A stretch of DNA of 64,000 nt, taken from the NCBI GenBank assembly GCA_900660155.1, contig CABFPE010000749.1, positions 289,230 through 353,229 on the forward strand, read 5' to 3'. This DNA is from Hofstenia miamia. Taxonomy: Eukaryota; Xenacoelomorpha; Acoela; Hofsteniidae. Made by a program: the position numbers and the translations under genes. This document shows positions 32,978-46,309 of this stretch, piece after piece. Position 1 is the first letter of the stretch. The number at the start of each line of letters is the position of its first letter. The notes below the pieces were generated by a model. It saw nothing but the letters and a program-made list of their open reading frames with translations. It searched no databases and was not told the DNA's origin.

Positions 32978-35527
32978 GGCAGTGCAGGACAGGTGCAGGG
33001 TAGGTAAGGGGAAGACTATAGAAACTGCAAGAGAAGAGCTTAAGCAGAGATTAGTTGCAGAAGCTGAGAAACTGAGAAAGTATAGTGCAAGGGCAAAGCA
33101 GGCAAGAGACAATATGAAGTTTGAGACTCAAGAAGGAAGATTCTACAAAGAACTAGATGCAGGAGAAAAGGCTACAGCTCGAGCAGGCGAGGATGCAGTA
33201 AGGTTCTGGGAGAATATATGGGGAAGTGCGGGACCAAAGATAGAGAGTTTGCAGATGCAGAAGAAAGTCAGGCAAGAAGAAGAAGTAATCACAACTGCAA
33301 AGCTGAAGGAGGCCCTAAAGAAGATGAAGAATTTGGAAGCCACCAGGCAGAGATGAGGTACATGGGTAATGGCTGGAGAAATTCACAAGTGTTCATGAGA
33401 GACTATCAGTAGCATTGAAGGAGTGTGTGGTATGTGCAGAGTGGATGGTAGTGGGGAAGACATTTCTGATACAGAAGGACCCAAAGAAAGGTAGTGAGGC
33501 AAGCAACTTCAGGCCAATAACATGTCTGCCAACAACGTGGAAATTGCTAACTTCAGTGATTTCAAATAGGCTGGCATGTTACTTAGAGCAGAATAGGTTG
33601 ATACCAGAGGAGCAGAAGGGATGTAGGATGAAGACAAGAGGATGCAAGGATCAGTTGTTGATAGACCAGGCAGTGGTGGAGAATTGTAGAAGAAGAAAGA
33701 CGAACTTAGCAATGGCATGGATAGATTACAGGAAGGCATATGACAGCATTTCACATAGGTGGGTATTGAGGACGCTAGAGGCCAATGGAGTTTCACGGAA
33801 ATGGGTTGAGTTTCTAGAGAGGGAGATGGCAAAGTGGCAGACTGAGATAGATGGGCACGGGCTGATGTTTAGGTGAGGCATATTCCAGGGAGACAGCTTA
33901 GCACCACTACTGTTTGTAGTTAGCTTAATCCCTATCACAGAAAAGTTAAAGGAGACAGGCATAGGGTATAAGATGGAGAAGACTGGTAGAGCAGTGAGTC
34001 ACCTGTGGTACATGGACGACCTGGAGATGTATGCTAGTTCAAGGAAGATGTTGCAGAAGCAAGTGGAGACATTGGAGAAGGCAAGCAGAGATTCAGGGTT
34101 GGAGTTTGGATTAGGAAAGTGTGCAGCAGTGACAATGACCAGAGGCAAGTGTGTGGATGGGGAGGGTTTGAGGACAAGCAGTGGTGATAAGATTGAGGAA
34201 GTCAAGGAGGGGTACAAGTACTTAGGTGTGATAGAGAAAGACAGAACAGATCACGAGGAAATGAAGATGAGGCTAAGGAAAGAGTACAAGAGGAGAGTAA
34301 GGAAGGTACTACAGAAGTCAGCATTGAATGGGCAGAATAGTATAAATCAATTAAATACGTGGGCAATACCAGTGTTGAGATATTCGGCAGGAATAGTTAG
34401 GTGGAATAAGAATGAACTGAGGGAATTAGACAGGGAGACAAGGAAGATACTAGCAGCAGAGAGAGCATTCAACCTCAATGGAGATGTAGATAGGCTGTAC
34501 ATGACAAGGCATAAGGGAGGTAAAGGGCTGCTAAGTGTGGAGGAGACTGTAGAAGCAGAAGCACTAGGGCTAAAGGAATATGTAGAAGAGCAACCTGAGG
34601 GGTCCCTACTTGAGGTCACTAAGGAGTTAAAGAAGATAAGAACTGAGAGTGAAGGAAAAAAGATATACCAGAGTAGGATGGAATCAGAGAGACAAACAAG
34701 GTATAGGCAGAAGGCAATGCATGGAGAATACTGGAGGAACACAGAAAAGTGTGACAGAGAAGAGAGCAACAAGTGGTTAAAGAAGGCAGGACTGAAGAGA
34801 GAAACAGAAGCACTAATAATGGCAGCACAGGAGCAAGCAATAAGAACAAACTGGGTGAAGAAGCATATAGACAGAAGAGTAGAAGTAAGTGATAAGTGTA
34901 GGCTATGTAAGAAAGAGGCGGAGACAGTAGATCATCTGACAGCAGGGTGTGAGAAGTTGGCACAGAATGAGTATAAGTTCAGGCATGACAAGGTGGGAAG
35001 AATGGTACACTGGAGTTTGAGCAGGCAGCATGGGTTAGAAGCAGGAGACAAGTGGTATGAGCACAAGCCACAGGGCGTCATAGAAAATGAGAAGGTTAAG
35101 ATACTGTGGGACTTCAACATACAGACGAGCAAAGTGATAGAAGCACGGAGGCCAGACATAGTAGTGGTAGACAAAGAGAAAAGATTAGGAACAGTGATAG
35201 ACATAGCAGTACCAAAGGACAGAAATGTAGAAAGCAAGGAGAAAGAGAAGATAGACAAGTACAGAGAGTTAGCAGAGGAAATAGAAAGGCTGTGGAAGTT
35301 AAAGAAAGTTGAAGTAGTCCCGGTAGTTGTAGGAGCACTAGGAGCAGTGAGTAAGAAGCATAAGAGATACTTGGAGGAGTTGGGAGTACCAAAGTGGGGA
35401 GGAGCAGTAGCACAGAAGGCAGCATTGTTAGGAACAGCTAGAGTCCTGAGGAAAGCTCTCAGACTCCCTGGGAACTGGTGAGTTCCCCGAGCTGAGAGGG
35501 ATACCAGCATGAAGCTGTGAGAAGTAA
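32978..35527 (+). mobile_element. R4/Dong-type LINE, 5'-truncated, youngest copy (copy 3)
   Basis: The best-preserved R4/Dong copy. It starts inside the open reading frame (5' truncation, usual for target-primed reverse transcription) and runs to a 3' UTR of about 45 bp ending GAAGTAAG, directly followed by (TAA)n. TAA tracts on both sides fit the known habit of Dong elements to insert in TAA repeats. Coding order: a pre-RT region at 32978-33340 (EELKQRLVAEAEKLRKYSAR, FYKELDAGEK, RFWENIWG), RT, zinc knuckle, and restriction-like endonuclease. Confidence 0.93.
33415..35481 (+). pseudogene. R4 ORF: RT, zinc knuckle and restriction-like endonuclease (copy 3)
   Basis: One frame across about 690 codons, interrupted by a single TGA at 33874-33876; the pre-RT part at 32978-33356 is in another frame. 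RT blocks: FRPITCLPTTWKLLT, AWIDYRKAYDSISHRW (first catalytic Asp), GIFQGDSLAPLL, SHLWYMDDLEMY (YMDD). Near 34895-34950 the knuckle reads CRLCKKEAETVDHLTAGC, that is C-x2-C-x7-H-x4-C. The endonuclease block at about 35140-35350 includes EARRPDIVVVDKEKRLG and IDIAVPKDRNVESKEKEK, then VVPVVVGALGAVSKK. The protein ends RKALRLPGNW. Family role: nicks the target, then copies its RNA at the nick. With one stop and one frameshift it is a recent but inactive copy. Confidence 0.9.
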
Positions 35528-35528
35528 G

Positions 35529-35568
35529 AATAATAATATTTATAATAATAATAATGATAATAATAATT
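35529..35568. repeat. (TAA)n microsatellite, right flank of R4 copy 3
   Basis: Imperfect TAA/ATT units between the R4 3' end and the 3' side of the minus-strand LINE. Confidence 0.9.
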
Positions 35569-35579
35569 AGAGGTTATAT

Positions 35580-37300
35580 TACCTGACAAGTTTCAACAAC
35601 ACAAAGTGCTACGCGAAATTGTAGAAAGGAAAGTTATTAAAGGAACAGCAAAAAGTACTGAGATTACAATTTCACAGGGAGCTTCTTGTAATTTATGTAA
35701 TCGCAAGTATGGGGATGAACGACTTGGCGTACCTTGACGTACGCACAAAATCACCAGGTAATTGAGGATTGCGTAGTACATAATGTGAACTGCTACGACG
35801 TTGTAAACATGAATTCAAAGGGTGACACGGGTCATTTTGAATCCTCTCAATAAGTCTGATTGGATCTTTCTCTATGGTTATGTTTAGTAGATCAATCATC
35901 CAACATTGATTCAAATTTAAGACGCGAGCAGCATGTTGAAGAAAACGACGTATTCTGGAACGAGATTTAAAGAAGGTAAGGAAAAACCAAGCAGGAGCAC
36001 CGTTTGTAATGTGGTGTAGTATGTAAGAATTAAAGATATGTTTCCTGTCATTGCTGCAATTGTCTGCAAATATAACATATCGAGTTTGTGATATAAAAGG
36101 TTTTTGATAATACATCAGATATGTGCTTGTTAAAGAACAGCCTATTGTCAAGTGTTATGGCTACATATCGCCAAGAATCAAGTTTTTCGGGGTAGCAACA
36201 ATTGAAGTCGAAAGGAATTTCCAAGACTTTAAGAAGGTCTTGGTTTCGAAGACCTTTATTGGTAAACACAATTTCCTTTATTTTAGTAGGATTTAATTCA
36301 AGATTAAGGCTGTCAAAGTGAGGTAGAATGGTTTCGCGAAGAAGAGCTTGGGCACTAGTGAAGTCACCAATACGGTCTGACGAGCTGATCTGAAAGACTT
36401 CGAAAGTGTCGTCAGCATTATGGATTCACAGGGTTTCGCGTTTTTCAATTCTTGGTAAAAACCAGATGCAATGCCGTCATCATCAACAGTGTAAGAGATG
36501 TAAAAGAGTGGGGAGATCGGGCCGCCCTGAAGAACGCCAATTTGTACCTCAAGAGGATGAGATTAGACGCCATTGCTAACAATTTGTTGAGTTCTATCGG
36601 AAAGGTAAAGTTCAAGCCATTTAGCAAACCAAGAGTGCTCATATGGACAATGTTTAGAAATCAGCGATGTCAATTTTCCTGGAAGAACAGTGTTGAAAGC
36701 AGACCAAAAATCGAGAAAAATTTCCCAAAAACAGCAAACTGAGAAGTAGGGTCAAGTTTTGACAGTATCCAATCGACAAGATAAATAACGGAATCCGTAG
36801 TGCACTGCATTGGCTGACATGCAAACTGTAGGCCATTTGATGCACCTTTGAAGCAATTTATAACAATAGGAGCCAACAGTTTTTCGAAGTTATGTGTGCG
36901 GATAGATGTCAGGCAGATTGGACGAAAACTTCTGTCGAAGCGAAGGATCGATGGATGGGAATGACATGTGAGTGTTTCCAACGAGAAAGATGGTTTTGGG
37001 TCTGAGCAATTTTGTTAGACATTGCAATATGGGATAGCTAGATCTCCCTGACATTTTGAAAATACCCACGCAGGTAAGAAGTTTGGACCTGCAGCTTTCA
37101 TGGCTTTCGTTTCTTTAAATACTCTAGATACATCAAGAACAGTAAAAAAAAAAGTGGGTGGTTGATATTGCAGGAATAAAGTGTTTAGCATCTTTGTGAA
37201 GTGACGAGTTGAACCTATTGACGAGTATATTGAGTTCATCAGTGCGATCGCGAGTAGTGGAAATGCGTTTCGGTTTACTCTTAGTGTAATCAGCAATAAG
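35580..37300 (-). mobile_element. APE-type LINE (CR1/L2/Jockey group), decayed
   Basis: RT and C-terminal part of a non-LTR retrotransposon reading right to left. From 37200 downward: SRVFKETKAMKAAGPNFLPA (usual KA.GPD.LP block). Then SFRPICLTSIRTHNFEKLLAP at about 36930-36865, TDSVIYLVDWILSKLDP, ending near 36730. Then LDSWRYVAITLDNRLFFNKHI at about 36180-36120, ITNGAPAWFF and RRFLQHAARVLNL near 35990-35925. The end is IERIQNDPCHPLNSCL and RTSRYAKSFIPILA at about 35850-35700. Several frame changes. The endonuclease part is not seen. Its 3' side abuts the TAA tract that hosts R4 copy 3. Confidence 0.8.
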
Positions 37301-39675
37301 GCTTGGAATTCTTACGAATTAGTATACTAGAATGTCTACACAAATTGAGAGAGAAATTCTGCTTTCCTGCTTTTTGTTTTGTAGGAATAGGATGAAGTGT
37401 AAAAGTATATTGAACTGTGTGACTTACAATAATGCTATTATGAAATATTATTGCATATTTTCTTTGACTAAAACTTACAGAATATTTTCAGATCACACAG
37501 AGCTATGAATGTTGTGGGGTGCGCAAGATTAGTGATCATGAAAGAAATGCAATAGAGTGAACTTAATCTAATAGTGAAAAATTGCAAAATTTCAGTGATG
37601 AAAAAATGAATATTATTATTATTATCCTGCACCGCTTGTTAATTTTGAAAAATCATTCAAGTTTTGAGTTAAGCTATTCATTTTTTCAAAAAAGTGCTTT
37701 AAAACAATATTTTTCAATGGAAATTTAGCGACTCTGCTTTTATTCTACTATTGTTTCATTAAACAAATAAATAACCTATTAAAACATTAAATATGCTTCA
37801 TTCTAGAACTTGGTGCAAAGCACTGCTGTGCTTATATTTATTATAAACACGCTGACTCAGATTTGTAAGGTCCGTATCAGGATTGATATTTTACGAAGAT
37901 GTAGACCAACGTCGAGACTGAATTTTTTAATATAGTAAACATCGGTTTCATAATAAAATGTGAAATTATCCATTTGTTGTCCAAGTTACGCTGAAACACT
38001 TAATCCAAAATAATTCCCATTGGAATTGATAGTGCTACGCACCCTACTTGCCTGGCTTAGCAATTTTAGGCTGAGCCGAGCCGAGCCGTGCCGAAATGTC
38101 ACGAGTGAAAACCTGACTGGATTGGGTTAAGACCTGAAGAAATTTATTTATTCCTATTTCGCTCACGTTTTGATTAAGGTTCCATCCAGCAGTTTCTCCA
38201 AACTGTTTTTCTGATACGATCTCAACGTAAATTCTTCAAAAATAATGCTTTGAGATTTTTTGATAGAAACGTGCAAAAAATGTGCAATTGCATTGGAATA
38301 AGTGATAGGCACATTAATTGTAAACTAATATTTAATATATTTACACATTTTATGTCCCAACATCAACAACACAAACGAAAATGGAATAGTTGAAATATTC
38401 CACGCAGTTAGGGAAGTTCTAAGCATTAACGTATGCAAAATAGTGTCCAGATTATTGTTATAGTGTACCAATTTTAAAAATAAATTAGGAATCGAGTCAA
38501 TCACAAATGGCAGTTGCAGAATGAAGCTCCAATGGAGGGGACTGTGAATGCCATGAGGCCCCGCGCTTTTGGGGACCTGAACAAAACAATTAACATAGAA
38601 AAGTTTGGTAAATTTAAGAAAAAGAAAATTATTTCTTCCAAAAGACTATGAATTCAACAATTATTTTGTTACCTGCACTTGAACATTAGGTTGCATAGAT
38701 TAATTTCCACACTATGATTTACAACAAATAAGGCTCTTTCGCTTTTAAGGTTATAATTAAAAGATATTTGTGGTCTACTATATACACAGGATAATAAAGT
38801 GGTTTGTAAATGCTATCAAATGAGAGTGATATAGCATGAAATTTAACAGAATATTTTAGTAAAATACAAGAAAAAATTATTCAAATAAAAATATCCCAAA
38901 TAAATATCTTTTAATTCAATTAGTTTCTAAAAAAAAGAGGAAAATTTCTTGATAAATATAAAAATACAATATGGCTATTACTAAATTTTGTATGTATTAC
39001 ACACCTTTGCCGTTATTGCAATCTAAATTTTGATTCGTTGACAAAATATCTAGAACTTTAAGCATATGCTAAGCTTGACAAATAGAAATTACGTAGTTAT
39101 ATACTTAGGATACAACTATATAAATGATCCGTTACTTTGAATATATTATTTTAATTTCTACATTATTTTATATTTAATTATAATATTAAAAATAAAAATA
39201 ACTAATTGTATAATTATATGCAGTTGCAAGAACAAACTACAACTACTTCAATTGTTAAAACACAGATCATTTATTTCATACATACAATATACTCAAGGAA
39301 GTGATAGCAACAAAATCTTTAAAGTTCCAATAATTCTCTCGTTTATACTTTAAAGTTCGTGAAACAATCATTGCCTTTAAGTAACTAAAATATACATTAA
39401 AGTATTAGATGAGTTTTCAAACACAGATATTTAAAGTTTAATATTGCTCTCCAAACCTTTGATATTTTAAAGTTGCTTAAAGATATGTTAAAATACTAAA
39501 TGATGTCTAAAAATCTATAATTCTCTTTAAAATGCTTAATGTTTGTAATATTCTCAGATTGCATTGTATAAACTTACTACAACTGCCCTTTAGATTCGTT
39601 ACTGATATCTTAAACTGTTGGGATACAATTATATACAATTATCTATAATTATATTATCGAGCAAAAATGAGATAG

Positions 39676-39679
<4 letters not shown>
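37301..39679. other. Intergenic, no feature seen
   Basis: AT-rich, about 2.4 kb. A short GC-rich patch at about 38070-38092 repeats GCCGAGCC. No gene or element recognised. Confidence 0.55.

Positions 39680-39722
<43 letters not shown>
39680..39722. repeat. (AT)n microsatellite at duplication edge
   Basis: Longer than the copy A tract (about 43 against 34 bp). Confidence 0.95.
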
Positions 39723-39726
<4 letters not shown>

Positions 39727-41316
39727 ATATTATATAACTGCTTGAAGTTATTTATTCGTACTTGGAGAACAGTTGATTATTTAATGGTGGTTTTACAATT
39801 ATAATGTTGATAGTCCTATGTGTGCAGACAAGATTCGAGATTTGAAACCCAAATCGACTCAACCTGAAGCAAAAATATTCCGACTCGTAGGGCCCTAGTT
39901 GAAATGCTCTAACACAGTTTTTCGCAATCCTTTTTGATATACTGTATAAACATTGAATGAAATGCACCGTTTAGTGGTTGAGTACCAAACAGTAAGCCTT
40001 GCGCAAATATATGAAACGACTCTAATAGATTTACAGGAAATGCACATGAATTTATGTTTATTGATTTGTGTATTTACTATGCGCTAGTAAGTGCTTCAAC
40101 AATCAGAAAATTTATAAATCTATTTTCGTGCAAAATTCTAATGAAATGATTTTTGTTTTATTTGCATTATGGGCCTTTCTCTTGATTCCTATTTAGTAAT
40201 TTTTCTAGCATTTTGTGTCAATGAGAAATTAAGAAAATGTGATACATAACCTAATTAGTATGCGCATAATTTGCATATTAATTATCGTATTTCAAAATGG
40301 CTACCGCCAAAATATTCCTGACATGCCAAAATATTCCACACCAAATTTGGTGTTGATCGCATGTACCAATTTCGATATCTTAGAGGGGAGAAATCAGCAG
40401 CCAAAAAATAACTTCTCCGAAAAAGCCTGGGTAACATAGGGTTAACTGTAATTTAAAATGTGTACAACCCAATAGAAAATGTTGTTTTCGTCCATTCAAA
40501 TTTTGAATAGAATATTCTGTATCACTGAATAGGCTTCAAATTTGGATACACAGGCGCATGATATGAAAACTAACATAATAAATAGTGGGGTAACTGCCGA
40601 CAGAAATTTACCGGTATGGAAAGTTGGTATCAGGAAATTAACTGACAAAATTCCAAAAAAATTAGTCTTTATTGAAATTTCTTAGAGTTACGTTTAGGGT
40701 CATCCATTTTGAACTCTTGGATTAGGACTAGAATGATAAAATTGTAGTTAGTATGGAAATAGTTAAGGAAGCCTACTTTCAAATCTAGGTTTGGGTTTAA
40801 AATTTTAAAGTGATGAATATTCCATACCTTCAACTTTCTGTCGACACTTTTTGTATAATCATTACAAGATGCTATAATTCATTACTCTGTGTAGTATAAT
40901 TCACTTTGTTGTAATCTGGTTTGAACGCATATTATAAATTATGAGTACACTGAACCATTCAGTATAACTTAATCCATAACAATTTTTTACTATAATATTA
41001 CGAATAACAAAATTTTCTATCCCAAGAATTCAATATTTTGATACTGCGATTCATGTGAAAATTTACTTATCTATATTTGAACAGTAATTAAAACATTTAA
41101 GAAACTTAAACAGGCCAATACATTCCAGAAATAGTCCACTCAACTAACAAAATCTAAACTTGTAGAATTATATACATTTAATAATCTAAAGCTTCGTTTA
41201 TATAATTGCGAAAAAATGATTCATACTTACAGTGTTGTTCAAAGACAAGTAATCATCAATTAATGACAAAAAATTCAAAATGCATTTAAAAATATATTGA
41301 AAGACTTGGTAATAAC
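39723..41316. other. Non-coding, copy of 1633-3228
   Basis: Same content as in copy A; nothing coding recognised. Confidence 0.6.
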
Positions 41317-41398
41317 TAAGGCGATTTCTTATTGCGCTTTCAAGCTGTCAAAAATTGCAACAACAACCTTAAAAATTGCGCTTATAAATTGCACTTAA

Positions 41399-42670
41399 TC
41401 AATTTTCAAAGTATGTATCACAATAATTGTACAACACTCGCATATATTTACAAATGTTAGTGTCAAGAAAGTTTCGATTTTTCCTGATAACGTTCTTCAA
41501 CATTGAAAAACTTCTTTCTGCTGCTGCAGAGCTTGGTTGACATTTACTCAGTTTAACATAGAGGGAAGGCAAAATATCAAGTCGTTCCTTGCTTTTTATA
41601 ATTGACACGTCTGACTTCTTGAGCCTCTTTTCAATGTAAGGTTATATTTTGACTGGATTATCTCCGAAGTCCAGGGAATCCATAGTTTTCAATGCTTCTT
41701 TTATCATGCAAAGGTTATCTTCAAGCTTTATTGGAATTTTCTCCAGACAGGAGTAGAAAGCCTTGATTGCTGCGAGTTGTGATCGCAGCTTTGGACTTGA
41801 AACAGCAGCATTCGCTTTTGAAACAATGACACCAGTTCCTTGTAAACTGCTAACAATTTCCTGCACTGCTGGCAGGTGATCACAGTAGTGGAGAGCAGCT
41901 AAGAGCCAGGTTCCCCAACGCGTAACTACAGGGGTTGGTGGCTGTCCAATTGGGTCAAAAAGTTGCTTGTGTGATCGGTTCTTCACAACTGCAGTCTTAA
42001 AACTAGCGATCAAATTGTCAACTTCAGTGTAGTGGGTTTTTATTTTCATCACACAATTGTGGGCGAGATGCGAGAAGCAAGTGACGTGCAGCATGCGATA
42101 GTAGAGCTGCTTCAAGATTTTGCCAGCATTTACTATATATGCCGCAGCATCAGATAAAAGAAGACACACATTCTTTCGTGCTGTCCCAAGATTGTGAACA
42201 CAGTCATCAAGATTTTGCACAACAATTTGAGCATTTGGTGACGAACATAAAACAACACATTCCACAAGATAACATTTGTCTGGTTGAGAAAGGGTTATAG
42301 CTAAAATATGCAAATATTGCTTGCCATCAAGGTCTGTTTCCTCAACTATGAAAAACAGCTCTTCATCTTCAAGAATTGACTTGACATGAAGATAGTTCTG
42401 GTTGTCAATCTCAGTAACTTTTTCACGGCACTTTGTTTCTGAAGGAAGCTTCTGTCCAGTTAATTTAAAGAGCTCCTTAACGGCTGGATGAGAGAGCTTC
42501 TTTAGCGGAATATCAGCTGCCAAGAAGGAAGTCACAACTTGGGTTGCGAATGTATCAGTAACAGGCCGCAAGAATGTCTGATTTTGTCGTGAATTTCCTG
42601 CCATGGCCCGAGTGTGTTTAGCTGTTGACCGATGACTGTCGACAAAATGTCGCCTTTTATGTTTTACCAC
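41399..42670 (-). pseudogene. hAT transposase, one in-frame stop (copy B)
   Basis: Protein pieces identical to those at 3311-4582, including the same TAA stop between the catalytic region and the dimerisation region. Confidence 0.85.
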
Positions 42671-43281
42671 AGATCACAGTGATTGCAGTAGAGTTCATTC
42701 CTTGTTGTGGCGACAAATTCCTTTTCGAACTCAGCAATTAATCCCTGTATCTCCACAGTGCTTGATGCAGCAGTCTTTCCCATGCTTATCTTATCTAAAG
42801 TGAAACAATGCGCACTAATGAAGTAATTTCATTTAAACACATGCTACATGAATTAACCAGCCAATCAGAGCAGTCACTGACATCATGTCTAGACAGAACA
42901 AAAGTAGCAAAACTCATGTGGGATNGTGAAGGACCTGCCATGGCCCGAGTGTGTTTAGCTGTTGCCCGATGACTGTCGACAAAATGTCGCCTTTCATGTT
43001 TTACCACAGTATCAGTGATTGCAGTAGAGTTCATTCCTTGGTGTGGCGACAAATTCTCTTGGGAACTCAGCAATAAATCCCTGTATCTTCACAGTGCTTT
43101 ATGCAGCAGTCTTTCCCATGCTTATCTTATCTAAAGCGAAACAATGCATACTGATGAAGTAATTTCATTTAAACACATGCTACATGAATTAACCAGCCAA
43201 TCAGAGCAGTCACTGGCATCATGTCTAGACAGAACAAAAGTAGCAAAACTCATGTGGGATGTGTATAAAACAGTACTGTGA
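42589..43281. repeat. Tandem units inside the hAT element, with N at 42925
   Basis: Unit 1 (42589-42924) and unit 2 (42926-43281) meet at a single N, at the place homologous to the N at 4858. The last 21 bp of unit 1 present in copy A are absent here. Confidence 0.9.
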
Positions 43282-43559
43282 CAGCTGAAGTTAACTTCAA
43301 ATTATTAACAAAAATTGCGTTTTTATTGCGCTAATAACTCACTAGAAATTTGTAGGGGATGACTTATTTTATGAGTTTTTTGCATTTCAGCACAATTGAA
43401 ACACGTGGGATCAAATTGCTTTTATTGCTTTTTAACCGCCCTACTAATAACTATATAACTATAAAGAAATTAGACGATGTTGGGAAGGGCGTTGGTTTTT
43501 ATTTATAATCTGAAATGAGATGATTAATACAAAAAGTCTAGAAACAGAATGACAATTAC

Positions 43560-44998
43560 CTGTTGTATTGCACGTGGAATAATGCCTCTATTTGAAAAAG
43601 CTTCAGTCGCTCCAGTCATTGTGAAAGTTTTTCCAGCACCCGTTTGTCCATAACACATAATAGTTGCTAAACATATAAAACTGACAAAAATACAATATTT
43701 ATATTTATTTGTATGATTTATAAAATAAGATTTTTTCAATAAAAAAAATTGAGGCCGGAGTGAAACACCTATATAACATGTAAAATTATTGCATTGTAGC
43801 TTTGAATGATTATAAAAAGATGAATGTATGAAGGTAGATTCCATAAATTAACTAAAATATTAAAAATATTTAATTATTAATAATAATTTGGCGGGAAATC
43901 ATTTCATTTTTCTGTTACAAACTACTTGAATAAGCAGCCGGTTAAGATTTATAAAGATGAAATGCAATAATGAAACAAACCATTGAATCCTTGGAATGCT
44001 TTAAACACACAATCTTTAGCAGTCACTTCATAAATATAGTCTTGGCCAACATCATGAAACACACCGTCTAGCTTAAAAGACCAATCGCTGATCTGGTTGT
44101 TCACATAGCCCGCCTTATCGCTAATTCGGCCATGAACATCAATTGACTAAATTAACACCTTTAACTAAAAAAAACCTTTAAACAAAAACGTTGGGAAGTA
44201 AAAGATTTCAGGTACATGTACATACTCTAAAATAATATTAAATAGATATTATTCAAATGATTACCAGCGATTTTTAACTTACCTGTTCCAATACATCGAC
44301 GGAAACATAATACTAAAGTAAGAAACACTACGTTATCAAGATTATTTTCTGTATAAGCATGAGAATTGAAGAACGAAATAAAGAGTAAAAAATTGCATGA
44401 TACAGAGGCTAGTTTTTAAGATCATAAGCACTAAACTAAAACTACAGTTATTAAAAATGATTATGTAGTTGAGAAAGGCCCCAAAAGCATCAATATCTGA
44501 CTTGTGACACACATTCTACTATTACATAGAATTTTGAAAGATTCAGCGTAATTCAGAGACATGCTTCTATTATTAAAATAGTATGCTCAAATCCCAAGTT
44601 ATTGAATACCATCGCTACTTAGATATTTGACAATTTAAATCTACTTACACTATCATGATGAACTTAGACATTTTTAAAAATGAATACACTTCTCATTACT
44701 GCTAACATGAAATATATTACATATTTTTTGATTGAAACAAATGATTGTTAATTTGAATGAAAATTATTTTTAAATGAATACTTTCCAATAAGCACTTCTC
44801 ACAATTTGCGTAAATGGTATATGTAGCTTGGAAACTTACAAATTTTAAGAAACAACATTTAATGAAATGCATAAATGCGGAAAATTAAGAAAATGTTACC
44901 TTGCCGTCCTGATTAAGCACAATATTGTCGTAAGCAAAGTTCTGTGTTGGACGTGTGCGAACAAACACTTTCACAGACGACTGGCTTTCCGTTACCAT
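43560..44998 (-). CDS. KIF9: KIF9-like kinesin, first three coding exons only (copy B)
   Basis: Exons 44998-44900, 44146-43981 and 43666-43560, identical in coding sequence to the copy at 5493-6931. Only the N-terminal motor part with the P-loop is present. Later exons are absent here too: the 3.8 kb to the duplication edge contain the hAT element and no kinesin motif. Confidence 0.85.
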
Positions 44999-46309
44999 CT
45001 GAAACAATAAAAATAAAGAACCACATTCATGTTTGACAATGAATGTCACGAAAAATAATATTTTTTGTTTATGCTGATGGAGTAGTTACGTAATAAAGAT
45101 CCTTTTCTCATGCATTTAATACTAACGTTCAAAACCACATGAGTCCAAAATTTTGACTTTTAGCCTAAGGAACCCTTCATCAACTTTGTACCAACTGCTT
45201 AAAAAGTAAACGCATTATTAAGTTGCGAAAAAATTGAACTTCAAAACACTTAAGTTCAACGAGGCACGTACTACAAGTCCAAAAATTTGCTGTCAAGCCC
45301 ATAATTGAATCAAAATTTTAGATGAAATTTCATGAATCTACTGTGAAAGAATTGACAATTGAGGCACAGTAGCATAAATAATACAAATTTTCCTTAAAAT
45401 CTCTACTGAAAAAATTACAAGTTTTGACTCAATTGATTCTATCATTAGACAGTAGATTACATCTCGTTATTTTTATAAGCAACCGAGTCTAAAAATAAGC
45501 CATTTTAAAGCCGTTGCCAGCCTTAAAATCTGAAGACGTTTGGCTGTTGCAACACCAATCAATAAAATTTGGAGCCTTCTTGTAATTCTTTACCCATTAA
45601 TTACTTGATGGAGCAGAAAAGTGATGTCGCACGTTTAAATCCCAACTCATTCTTTTATAAAAAATTACAAACGGATGTACATTAAATTTGTAGAATTAAA
45701 TATTTTCATTCCAAAATTTGTCAAATTGAAACAATTTTTATAACAATCTTTATATGCAATCGCTAAGCAAATCTGAGCCTCAAAAGAACATATAATAAAA
45801 ATAATCTCTGTTTACATTTATAAATGACGAAAGGAATAGGTGCATTAAGGGCTGTCTTTTAACTGTCAATGAAACTGCTACACAAATACCATACGAATAG
45901 GACACAATCTCAGCTATTTTTTGAAGCATAAAAGAAAACACCTAATTCATTAAGATTTGAAATCATTACAAATCTATGAAAGCAGGTGAAAATGAAAATA
46001 GTCTATTTCGCAATAATTAAGCCGAGTAATATTGGATAATCTCCGTTTTACAAGGTGCCACATGAAACTACGCCTTTATTTAGATATCTACAGCTGTTGA
46101 AATTTATATTTAAAATTAGCACCTTGCTCGACAAGTTTATAGAGGATTTCTTTTTACGGTATTACATTAAATTTAAAAAGATACACATAATTTCCGGGGT
46201 CAAAAACGTAATTCTAAATAAAAAAACATTTGCTTCAATAACACTATGCACTATATTACTCAATTAAATACAAAGAATTGGAAGTAACGAAATTCAGATG
46301 ATACAATTA
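44999..46309. other. Gap between kinesin and SLC38A10-like genes (copy B)
   Basis: Same as 6932-8242; no feature. Confidence 0.6.

Larger units (their letters stand above)
41317..43443 (-). mobile_element. hAT DNA transposon (copy B)
   Basis: Copy of 3229-5376, with the same ends and the same 8-bp flanks (41309-41316, 43444-43451). It is 21 bp shorter because unit 1 of the internal tandem repeat stops at GTGGGAT before the N. Confidence 0.85.

Noticed and set aside
38070-38092. GCCGAGCC repeats as a possible regulatory or tRNA-related SINE head
   Set aside because: No A/B box pair, no tail and no second copy in the window.
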